Of a stretch of DNA of 9,335 nt, positions 1 to 5,770 are shown piece by piece. Numbering within the stretch: the stretch's first letter is position 1; every line of letters begins with the position of its first letter. Location: assembly GCA_020847355.1 (NCBI GenBank), contig JADLCG010000082.1:1-9335 (forward strand). The letters are read 5' to 3'. The position numbers and the translations under genes were made by a program. Origin of the DNA: Anaerolineales bacterium (GTDB taxonomy: Bacteria > Chloroflexota > Anaerolineae > Anaerolineales > Villigracilaceae). The notes beneath the pieces were generated by a model. It did no database searches. It was given only the letters and a program-made list of their open reading frames with translations, and was not told the DNA's origin.

Positions 1-303
1 GCTGGTCCGCTGGTGCGTTTTTTCTATATCATCTTGCCGCTCATCTCCCCCGCCATCTTCTTTACCATCGTGATCAATTTGATTTCAATTTTTGGCGGCG
101 TGATTCTGTTGGATCGCGGCAACGGTTTTAGCGGCAGTTTCTCGCCTTATGACGGCTACATCTCTTACATTCTCTTCAACGAAAGAGATTTGGGCTACGC
201 GGCTAGCTTGGCTTGGTTCTTTTTAGTTTTAGCGATGATCGTAGTTGTGGCTTTATTCTCCAGCGCGCGCAAATGGGTCTATTACCCAGATCAGGAAGCC
301 TAA
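1..303 (+). CDS. Sugar ABC transporter permease, MalF/UgpA type (C-terminal part only)
   Basis: This is the C-terminal end of an inner-membrane permease of a carbohydrate ABC importer; the gene starts outside the window. The reading frame is open from base 1. Its first residues, AGPLVRFFYIILPLISPAIFF, match the second half of the EAA loop (DGAG...LP...P) by which such permeases dock onto the ATPase. Two hydrophobic segments follow (about residues 17-40 and 66-86 of the visible part), joined by a hydrophilic loop rich in Gly and Ser, and the protein ends in a short charged tail. The next gene, a MalG-type permease, starts one base after this stop, the usual layout for a MalF/MalG pair. Its ribosome-binding site, AGGAAG at 293-298, lies inside this gene's last codons, which suggests translational coupling. 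The substrate cannot be read from the sequence. The family call is firm; the subfamily is inference from order and motif. Confidence 0.88.
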   Translation, partial: AGPLVRFFYIILPLISPAIFFTIVINLISIFGGVILLDRGNGFSGSFSPYDGYISYILFNERDLGYAASLAWFFLVLAMIVVVALFSSARKWVYYPDQEA

Positions 304-304
304 A

Positions 305-1378
305 ATGAAATCATCTAAAAAGCGGTTCGCTCCGCAAGCCTGGCTCTCGTTTCAAAATTGGGAAAAACTGGGCAATAGCTTGCTCAATTTTTTCGTCCTT
401 GTTTTTTTAGTCGCGTATCTTTTCCCTATGCTGTATATGGTGGCAGTATCGCTGATGGAAACCCAACAACTCTCCGATGGCAACGCGCCCGCTTACCCGG
501 CGCAACACATCCGTATCGCTTATCAAGGTCAAAGCTATGCCGTTTACAAAGTTCCTTTTGAAGCTGGGCAAGTCCGCGAACTGGCGTTGATTAAACCTGG
601 GCGCACCTCCAGCGAATTTATTGATCCCGCCAACCCGCAGGCGGGCGTCATCGTTTGGGAGGGCAACTGGCGTAAGTTAATTGGCGTTTATAAATTTCAT
701 CTTACGTTTGAAAATTTTGAACGTCTCTTCAACTACCCGCCGCTGGGAAAAATGATTCAAAACACGCTAGTTATGACCTTGCTCGCCGAGGTTGGCGTTT
801 TGTTTTCATCCATCATCGTCGCTTACGGCTTTTCAAGATTTCCATTGCCCGGCGGAAATATCTTGCTCTATATCTTGATCGTCACCATCCTCATCCCCGA
901 AAAGGTGACGCTCATCCCCACTTATTTTTTCTTCGTGCGCGTGTTGGATTGGAACGGAAGTTGGCTTCCGATCCTTCTGCCGTTTTTCTTTGGGAACGCC
1001 GTCTATATCATCTTCTTACGGCAAAATTTCAAAAGCCTGCCCAAAGATTTAGACGAAGCCGCCATGCTGGACGGCGCGGGACCGTTACGCATTTTATTTC
1101 AAGTGCTTCTGCCGCAAATCTGGCCCGCCGTCATCACCGTTTCATTGCTTCATTTCTTTTACATGTGGAATGAAACCCGTCAGGCGGCGCTCTATCTCAG
1201 CATCAGCCGCGATCTGGCGCCGATTTCGTTTGGCATTCAAAACTTCCAAAGTTTGAGTCCTATTCAAAATCAACTGCAAGCCAGCGCATTGATTCTGATG
1301 GCTGTGCCGGCGTTGGTTTTATTCCTCTCGCAAAAATATTTCATGCGTGACGTGATCGTCACCGGAATGGAAAAATAA
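305..1378 (+). CDS. Sugar ABC transporter permease, MalG type, with enlarged external loop
   Basis: Second membrane subunit of a carbohydrate ABC importer, 357 aa. The ATG at 305 is preferred because AGGAAG (293-298) sits 6 bases upstream; an in-frame start at 245 would overlap the previous gene by 59 bases. The first membrane helix is at about residues 26-50. The EAA loop is clear at about 250-274: D-E-A-A-M-L-D-G-A-G followed by LLPQIWP. The C-terminal end (FMRDVIVTGMEK) resembles the usual MalG ending (KYFVRGLTAGAVKG in many members). MalG-type permeases are usually about 270-300 aa. The extra length lies between helix 1 and the FENFERLF segment (residues about 52-133). With a cytoplasmic N-terminus that places the insert outside the membrane, where it could contact the sugar-binding lipoprotein (inference). 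The preceding permease ends one base upstream and a glycosyltransferase starts two bases downstream, so all three are probably one transcript. Confidence 0.93.
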   Translation: MKSSKKRFAPQAWLSFQNWEKLGNSLLNFFVLVFLVAYLFPMLYMVAVSLMETQQLSDGNAPAYPAQHIRIAYQGQSYAVYKVPFEAGQVRELALIKPGRTSSEFIDPANPQAGVIVWEGNWRKLIGVYKFHLTFENFERLFNYPPLGKMIQNTLVMTLLAEVGVLFSSIIVAYGFSRFPLPGGNILLYILIVTILIPEKVTLIPTYFFFVRVLDWNGSWLPILLPFFFGNAVYIIFLRQNFKSLPKDLDEAAMLDGAGPLRILFQVLLPQIWPAVITVSLLHFFYMWNETRQAALYLSISRDLAPISFGIQNFQSLSPIQNQLQASALILMAVPALVLFLSQKYFMRDVIVTGMEK

Positions 1379-1380
1379 TT

Positions 1381-2694
1381 ATGCTTCGCAATCCTAATCA
1401 TCGCATTGTCTTGGGCATTTGGTTTGGCTGGGCGCTGATCATGCTCGGCTATCACGTCTTTGTGCCGGCGCGTTTCACCGTCAAGCCGCCAGATTACGCG
1501 CTGGAATGGACTGCCGCCGAAACCAGACCCGGCAGTCAAAACGGGAAAATCTTTCTCAACGAACCTTTTCTCAACCGTCATGTTTCCTGGGATTCGGAAT
1601 ATTATCTGGCGATTGCCGTTTCCGGCTATGAAGCGCCTACGATCATTCGAATCAACGGCAAGATCGGCGCTAGCGTTTCATCCGCCCCAACGTATTGGCC
1701 CTTTCGCGTTTATATTTCTAGCTCCAGCGGTTCGGGAATTCCATTAAGTTACGCATTCTTTCCGCTTTACCCCATTATGATCAATCTTTTTGCTCTGCCG
1801 CTTTCCATCTTTGGGCTGAACGCAATTGCCACCGCCACGCTGGCAGGCGTGATCGTCTCAATGCTCGGCACGCTCGCCGCTATGTTTGCGATCTATGAAT
1901 TCGGCAAAGACGATTTAGACGAAGCCGGCGGGTTACGCGCCGTATTTTACATGCTCATCTTCCCCAGCGCGTTCTTCTTTGCGGAAATCTATACGGAAGG
2001 CTTATTCGTCGGGTTGGCGTTCAGCAGTCTGTTATTGTTGCGGCGCGGGCATCGTAACTGGGCGGCGCTGATCGCAGTCCTCGCCACTTTTACGCGCGCA
2101 GTCGGCGTCACGCTTTTCATCCCGCTTTTAATTTCCTGGATCAAAGATTGGGATTGGATGGAACTCGATTTGGAGTGGCGGCAAATTTATTATCGCGGCT
2201 TGCCGTGGCGCGCCATCTTCAACGGGCTGATCATTCTCGCGCCGGTCATCGCGTTCTTCCTCTGGCGCATTTCATATTACGGAATGGCTTTCAGCCTAGT
2301 GGAAGATGAATACTTCTCGCGCCAATTTCTGGCGTTTGGCAATACCTTCCTCTGGTGGTCTGAAGGTTTTAGAGCCATGTTTGGAAAAATCCCCAACGCC
2401 GCGGCTTACTATTTCGTCGAATGGCTGGGAATTATCATCGGCTTCACGGCTTGTATCGCCGGCATGAAACGCCATCCTGATTTAGCGATCTTCGGCTTTC
2501 TCGTCGTGTTTCTCTCTTTCACCAGCGGACCCGCGCAAGGCATGTATCGCTATGTGCTCGGCGCGCCGCCTGTCTTTTTATTTCTTAGCCGTCTCGGTAA
2601 AAACCAAATTTTCGATCGCGTGTGGACGATTGCCAGCCTCCTGATCATGGGCGTAATGTGTACGATGTATATGTTCCACATGTGGGCAGGCTGA
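1381..2694 (+). CDS. Integral membrane glycosyltransferase, GT-C fold, PIG-V/mannosyltransferase-like
   Basis: A 437-aa membrane protein with roughly 10 hydrophobic segments. Family marks are the sequence W70-D71-S-E-Y-Y with GY at 82-83, then FFPLYP (126-131), then FPSAFFFAEIYTEGLF (about 194-208) and TRAVGV (about 238-243). This order matches PIG-V-like mannosyltransferases. In such GT-C enzymes the acidic residue of the first external loop is the expected catalytic base and the donor is a polyprenyl-phosphate sugar (family knowledge); D71 is the candidate here. Known bacterial relatives glycosylate lipids, proteins or cell-wall glycans at the outer face of the membrane, but the acceptor is unknown here. 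The first external loop is long (about residues 30-120), with about 42 residues between GY and FFPLYP. The gene starts two bases after the MalG-type permease stop and has only a weak GGA (1369-1371) as ribosome site, so translational coupling is likely. Whether it uses the imported sugar is speculation. Confidence 0.8.
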   Translation: MLRNPNHRIVLGIWFGWALIMLGYHVFVPARFTVKPPDYALEWTAAETRPGSQNGKIFLNEPFLNRHVSWDSEYYLAIAVSGYEAPTIIRINGKIGASVSSAPTYWPFRVYISSSSGSGIPLSYAFFPLYPIMINLFALPLSIFGLNAIATATLAGVIVSMLGTLAAMFAIYEFGKDDLDEAGGLRAVFYMLIFPSAFFFAEIYTEGLFVGLAFSSLLLLRRGHRNWAALIAVLATFTRAVGVTLFIPLLISWIKDWDWMELDLEWRQIYYRGLPWRAIFNGLIILAPVIAFFLWRISYYGMAFSLVEDEYFSRQFLAFGNTFLWWSEGFRAMFGKIPNAAAYYFVEWLGIIIGFTACIAGMKRHPDLAIFGFLVVFLSFTSGPAQGMYRYVLGAPPVFLFLSRLGKNQIFDRVWTIASLLIMGVMCTMYMFHMWAG

Positions 2695-2725
2695 TTGCCT
2701 TTTAGCATGAAGGCGAAATCATTTC

Positions 2726-2756
2726 AGGCTCAGCCTTGTTTTATAATAGCAAGGCT
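2726..2756 (+). repeat. Nested inverted repeats around the coaBC -10 box (candidate operator)
   Basis: AGCCTTG (2732-2738) is repeated in perfect inverted form as CAAGGCT (2750-2756), with the TATAAT box in the 11-base centre. AGGCT (2726-2730), followed by one base and then AGCCT (2732-2736), forms a second small palindrome sharing the left arm. A dimeric repressor bound here would block the promoter directly. Operator function is inference; two short palindromes of this size can occur by chance. Confidence 0.35.
2742..2747 (+). promoter_or_regulatory. -10 promoter box for coaBC, probably giving a near-leaderless mRNA
   Basis: A perfect TATAAT lies 9 bases before the coaBC ATG at 2757. Transcription normally starts about 6-9 bases after the -10 box, so the mRNA would start around 2754-2757 with a leader of 0-4 bases. 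No convincing -35 box lies 16-18 bases upstream, and there is no TGn extension. The box lies within an 11-base centre flanked by the inverted arms AGCCTTG (2732-2738) and CAAGGCT (2750-2756). No Shine-Dalgarno sequence is available to the ATG, which agrees with leaderless initiation. Confidence 0.6.
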
Positions 2757-3962
2757 ATGTCCATATTTTCAGATAAACGCATCCTCCTCGGCGTCACTGG
2801 CTCAATCGCCGCTTATAAAAGCGCCGACCTAGCCTCCAAGCTGACGCAAGCCGGCGCACAGGTAGACGTAATCCTCACGCAGGCTACCGAAAAATTTATC
2901 ACGCCGCTCACCTTTCAATCCGTCACCGGTCGCCGCGTTTATACCGACGCGGATCTATGGGGCAACGAAGCGCACGTCCTGCATATTGGGCTGAGCAAAA
3001 ACGCCGATTTGCTCCTGATTGCGCCAAGCACAGCCAACACCATCGCCAAACTGGCGCACGGTCTCGCGGATAATTTACTCACCGTCACAGCCCTCGCCGC
3101 AACCTGCCCGATCTTGATCGCTCCGGCGATGGATGGCGGCATGTTTGAAGCGCCCGCGACGCAAGCCAACCTCGCCACGCTTAAAACTCGCGGCGTGACT
3201 TTCATCGGTCCCGCCGAAGGACATCTCGCTTCGGGTCTCAACGCTAAAGGACGCCTGCTCGAGCCATCCGAGATTCTTGGTCATACCCGTATCATTCTCG
3301 GCAAACACGGAAACCTCGCCGGAAAAAAAGTAGTCGTCACCGCAGGCGGCACACAAGAAGCCATTGACCCCGTGCGGATCATCACCAATCATTCTTCCGG
3401 CAAACAGGGCTACGCTTTGGCGCAAGCCGCGCTCGACGCCGGCGCAGAAGTGACCTTAATCACCACGCCCAGCGCGTTAACGCCGCCCATTGGCGCAAAC
3501 CTGATCAAAGTGAAAAGCGCCAAAGAGTTATTGAACGCCGTATCGAACGAATCCGCAGACGTGTTGATCATGGCGGCGGCGGCGGCGGATTTCCGCCCAA
3601 AAGTCATCGCGCAGGATAAAATGAAGAAACGCGACGGCATTCCGCAGATCGAACTCGAAGTGACAGAAGATATTCTGAAAAGCGTAGCAGGCTTGGGGTC
3701 CGGGAAGCGGCGCTTTAAAATCATGGTGGGGTTCGCGGCAGAGAGTCAAAATCTGCTTGAAAACGCGGAAGAGAAATTAAAATCCAAAGGCTTGGATTTA
3801 ATTGCCGCCAACGATATCTCCGCCAAAGACGCCGGTTTTGAAGTGGAGACCAATCGCATTACGTTGTTGTTTGCAAGCGGGATAAAAGAAAGCCTGCCAT
3901 TGATGAGCAAGGTTGAGGCGGCTGAAAAAATTATTGAGCGTATCGCTACGCTGGTGGAGTGA
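2757..3962 (+). CDS. coaBC: Bifunctional phosphopantothenoylcysteine decarboxylase / phosphopantothenate-cysteine ligase
   Basis: Two consecutive steps of coenzyme A synthesis in one cytoplasmic protein (also called Dfp), 401 aa, a normal length. The N-terminal half is the flavin (FMN) decarboxylase CoaC, with GSIAAYK (15-21) and the catalytic-type His76 in the HVLHIGL segment. The C-terminal half is the CTP-using ligase CoaB: VVVTAGGTQE(P/A)IDPVR, N211-H-S-S-G-K, an Ala-rich AAAAADFRPK stretch, KMKK (288-291), GFAAES and ANDIS..DAGF. Two CoaC positions differ from the E. coli pattern. PAMN is PAMD (D126), and the Cys of the ACG flap is Ser (S159, in LASGL). I recall similar pairs in CoaBC of some other phyla, so activity is probably kept, but this is unverified. 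The ATG at 2757 is preferred over an in-frame TTG at 2736, which lies upstream of the -10 box. The metallophosphoesterase gene follows with its start at this stop. Confidence 0.96.
   Translation: MSIFSDKRILLGVTGSIAAYKSADLASKLTQAGAQVDVILTQATEKFITPLTFQSVTGRRVYTDADLWGNEAHVLHIGLSKNADLLLIAPSTANTIAKLAHGLADNLLTVTALAATCPILIAPAMDGGMFEAPATQANLATLKTRGVTFIGPAEGHLASGLNAKGRLLEPSEILGHTRIILGKHGNLAGKKVVVTAGGTQEAIDPVRIITNHSSGKQGYALAQAALDAGAEVTLITTPSALTPPIGANLIKVKSAKELLNAVSNESADVLIMAAAAADFRPKVIAQDKMKKRDGIPQIELEVTEDILKSVAGLGSGKRRFKIMVGFAAESQNLLENAEEKLKSKGLDLIAANDISAKDAGFEVETNRITLLFASGIKESLPLMSKVEAAEKIIERIATLVE
3956..3959 (+). promoter_or_regulatory. Shine-Dalgarno GGAG deciding the metallophosphoesterase start
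   Basis: GGAG lies in the last codons of coaBC. It is 5 bases before the ATG at 3965 and overlaps the alternative GTG at 3959, so it favours the ATG. Ribosomes finishing coaBC at 3960-3962 would be in place to restart. Confidence 0.6.
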
Positions 3963-3964
3963 AA

Positions 3965-4696
3965 ATGCGAATTTTAGTTATGTCTGATATTCATGCGAAT
4001 TACACCGCGCTCGAAGCCGTGCTAAGAGACGCCGGCAAAGTGGACGAGACTTGGTGTCTTGGCGATTTGGTCGGTTATGGACCAGACCCTAACGCCGTGG
4101 TAGAAGAAGTGCGCGAAATTCCTAACCTAACTTGCTTGATGGGCAATCACGACGTAGGCGTGATCGGCAGAATGCCGCTGGAGACTTTCAACGGAGATGC
4201 GCGCCGCTCATTGATGTATCACGAACAGGTATTAACTACCGATAATTTGGACTACTTGAAAACTTTGCCAATGGTTGCCAAAGAACGCAATGAAGCGACC
4301 ATCGCGCACGGCAGTCCGCGCGACCCGTTGTGGGAATATATTTTGAATTCACTGACCGCCCGAGCAAATTTTGAACACTTCAACACGCCGTGGTGTTTTG
4401 TAGGTCATTCCCATATTCAATGTATGTTCGTGTTGAACGAAGAGACGAAGCAAATCTTGCTCGATCAAACCAAACCGGATACGACGATTCAACTTCACGC
4501 TAAAATGATTCTCAACCCGGGCTCGGTGGGTCAGCCCAGAGACCGCGACCCACGCGCCGCTTATGCCATTTACGATAGCGCCGCCAAAACTTGGACGCCG
4601 AAGCGCGTGCCTTACAACATCGCCGAAGTGCAAGCGCGTATCCGCGAGTTGAAACTCCCTGAAAAACACGCCGCGCGCCTCGCTGAAGGCTGGTAG
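3965..4696 (+). CDS. Calcineurin-like metallophosphoesterase, YfcE/MJ0936-like group
   Basis: A 243-aa cytoplasmic two-metal phosphoesterase. All metal-site motifs are visible: D8-x-H10 (SDIHAN), G33-D34 (GDLVGYGPDP), G60-N-H-D63, H115 (HGSPRDP) and G147-H-S-H150, followed by LNPGSVGQPRD, the usual end of the catalytic fold. Members of this group hydrolyse phosphodiesters or phosphomonoesters, and the natural substrate is often unknown; here it cannot be named. No signal peptide or membrane segment is seen. The start could be GTG at 3959 (four-base GTGA overlap with the coaBC stop) or ATG at 3965. I prefer the ATG because of the GGAG spacing and because MRILVMSDIHAN is the normal family beginning. 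Being joined to coaBC suggests shared transcription, but not necessarily a role in coenzyme A metabolism. Confidence 0.9.
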   Translation: MRILVMSDIHANYTALEAVLRDAGKVDETWCLGDLVGYGPDPNAVVEEVREIPNLTCLMGNHDVGVIGRMPLETFNGDARRSLMYHEQVLTTDNLDYLKTLPMVAKERNEATIAHGSPRDPLWEYILNSLTARANFEHFNTPWCFVGHSHIQCMFVLNEETKQILLDQTKPDTTIQLHAKMILNPGSVGQPRDRDPRAAYAIYDSAAKTWTPKRVPYNIAEVQARIRELKLPEKHAARLAEGW

Positions 4697-4751
4697 CAGG
4701 GAACTATTTTTGATCAATCCCGTCTTATAGGAAGCAGAAATCAAAGAAAGT

Positions 4752-4758
4752 AAAGGAG
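4752..4758 (+). promoter_or_regulatory. Shine-Dalgarno AAAGGAG for the DUF4349 lipoprotein
   Basis: A strong AAAGGAG lies 8 bases before the ATG at 4767. It contrasts with the neighbouring coaBC and rsmG genes, which have no such site. The 70-base gap after the metallophosphoesterase shows no clear -35/-10 pair. A closer ATG at 4762 opens only ATG-AAA-TGA and is only 3 bases from the site, so it is unlikely to be used. Confidence 0.7.
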
Positions 4759-4766
4759 AATATGAA

Positions 4767-5702
4767 ATGAAAAAGATTTTGCCTTTTATTTTGCTTGCCA
4801 GTTTCCTACTTGCGGCTTGCGGCGCATCGCGCGCGGCTCCGCAATACACGACCGATTCTTTCGCCACCATCGGAGCGCCCTTGCCGCTTGACGAAGGCGT
4901 AGCCTACGAGGCGGCGCCCAGCGAAGATAGCGCTACCGGCTCTGGCGGCCAGGCTTCGCAGGTGGAGCGCATGGTGATCAAAAACTCAGACCTGACGATT
5001 GTGGTTGCCGACGTGGAAAGCCGCATGAAAGAAATTAACGATCTAGCTCCAAAACTTGGCGGCTATGTCGTTTCTTCTAATTTATATCAAAGCTATACCA
5101 ACAGTTCCGTGCAAGTCCCCGAAGCGAACGTCGTCATTCGCGTGCCTTCCGAAAAGTTGGAAGAAGCCTTAACCGCGATCAAAAAAGGCGCGGTTGAAGT
5201 GCAAAACGAAAGCATTTCCCGTCAGGACATTACCGCCGATTATACGGATATGAAATCGCGCCTCAAGAATCTCGAATCCGCCGAAGCGCAACTCGAAGCC
5301 ATTATGAAAGACGCCACCGAGACCGAGGATGTGATCAACGTCTTCAACCAATTGACGTATTACCGCGAACAGATTGAGTTGATCAAAGGGCAAATGAAGT
5401 ATTCCGAAGAGTCTGTCGCGCTCTCGGCAATCACGATCAGGCTGGTCGCCGAAGAGACTATTCAGCCGATCAAAGTCGCCGGTTGGGAGCCAAAAGGCGT
5501 GGCGCGCGACGCGATTCAAAACTTGGTGTATTTCTTCCAAGATTTTATAAGTTTCATCATCTACTTCATCCTCAACACGTTACCCAAGTTGATCGTCATT
5601 GGTATTCCGCTCTATCTAATCTTCCTTGGGGTTCGCGCAGTGTACCGCAAAATGCGCGGCGGTAAAAAGAAAGCCGAAAAACCAGCCGAAGAAAAGAAAT
5701 AA
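4767..5702 (+). CDS. DUF4349 domain lipoprotein with C-terminal membrane anchor
   Basis: A 311-aa exported protein. The N-terminus is a lipoprotein signal: KK, a hydrophobic stretch, and the lipobox LLAAC with Cys18 as the predicted lipidated residue. A low-complexity Ala/Ser/Glu-rich spacer follows, then a DUF4349-type domain from about residue 66 (VERMVIKNSDLTIVV...LGGYVVSS...VVIRVPSEKLEEAL...VQNESISRQDITADYTDMKSRLKNLESAEAQL). Residues about 155-215 are strongly helical with heptad-like Leu/Glu spacing, probably a coiled coil. A hydrophobic stretch follows at about 253-293 (one or two membrane helices), and the tail is rich in Lys and Glu. Lipid at one end, a membrane helix at the other and a positive tail suggest an external domain anchored twice, with the tail in the cytoplasm. 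The function of DUF4349 is not established. The gene is followed closely by a strong terminator, so it ends its transcript. Confidence 0.85.
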   Translation: MKKILPFILLASFLLAACGASRAAPQYTTDSFATIGAPLPLDEGVAYEAAPSEDSATGSGGQASQVERMVIKNSDLTIVVADVESRMKEINDLAPKLGGYVVSSNLYQSYTNSSVQVPEANVVIRVPSEKLEEALTAIKKGAVEVQNESISRQDITADYTDMKSRLKNLESAEAQLEAIMKDATETEDVINVFNQLTYYREQIELIKGQMKYSEESVALSAITIRLVAEETIQPIKVAGWEPKGVARDAIQNLVYFFQDFISFIIYFILNTLPKLIVIGIPLYLIFLGVRAVYRKMRGGKKKAEKPAEEKK

Positions 5703-5708
5703 CCGTCC

Positions 5709-5742
5709 AAAAAAGAAGCCGCCGTTGAGCGGCTTCTTTTTT
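5709..5742 (+). terminator. Strong rho-independent terminator after the DUF4349 gene
   Basis: A perfect 14-base inverted repeat (5709-5722 and 5729-5742) flanks the loop CGTTGA. The core stem is GAAGCCGC/GCGGCTTC, and the right arm runs into six T bases. It begins 6 bases after the upstream stop codon. The A6 left end means the minus strand also has a hairpin followed by T6, so it could work in both directions. Confidence 0.93.
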
Positions 5743-5755
5743 GCGTCGCTACGAT

Positions 5756-5764
5756 TGGTATAAT
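5756..5764 (+). promoter_or_regulatory. Extended -10 promoter (TGGTATAAT) for rsmG, leaderless
   Basis: TGG followed by a perfect TATAAT (5759-5764) forms an extended -10 box. Only 6 bases separate it from the ATG at 5771, so transcription should begin at or next to the A of the start codon. No -35 box is evident: the expected place overlaps the T tract of the terminator. No Shine-Dalgarno sequence precedes the ATG. Confidence 0.7.
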
Positions 5765-5770
5765 CGCAAA

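Noticed and set aside
1270..1581. Open frame on the minus strand of about 100 codons across the MalG/glycosyltransferase junction
   Set aside because: It lies opposite two well-supported genes, has no recognisable motif, and is a shadow of their codon use. The same applies to the antisense frames across coaBC, rsmG and the DUF4349 gene.
509..1700. Similarity between the external loops of the MalG-like permease (IRIAYQGQSY) and the glycosyltransferase (IRINGKIGAS), suggesting a shared module
   Set aside because: Only a few residues agree and the surrounding sequence does not align, so chance is the better explanation.
2686..2703. Small hairpin AGGC-TGATT-GCCT followed by TTT after the glycosyltransferase, considered as a terminator
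   Set aside because: The stem has only 4-5 pairs and the T tract is interrupted, so it is too weak to call.
2736..2756. In-frame TTG at 2736 as the start of coaBC
   Set aside because: It lies upstream of the TATAAT box at 2742-2747, has no ribosome site, and adds residues not typical for the family.
3573..3587. Five GCG triplets in a row in coaBC, considered as a slippage-prone repeat
   Set aside because: The encoded Ala run is part of the normal Ala-rich segment before DFRP in CoaB, so codon choice explains it.
4697..4766. Possible promoter in the gap before the DUF4349 gene (TTGATC, TTATAG)
   Set aside because: The two hexamer-like words are only 9 bases apart, so they cannot act as a -35/-10 pair. 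The gap remains without a supported promoter.
4762..4770. ATG-AAA-TGA mini-ORF overlapping the DUF4349 start, considered as a regulatory upstream ORF
   Set aside because: Its ATG is only 3 bases from the Shine-Dalgarno, and a two-codon frame of this kind is easily produced by chance in A-rich sequence.
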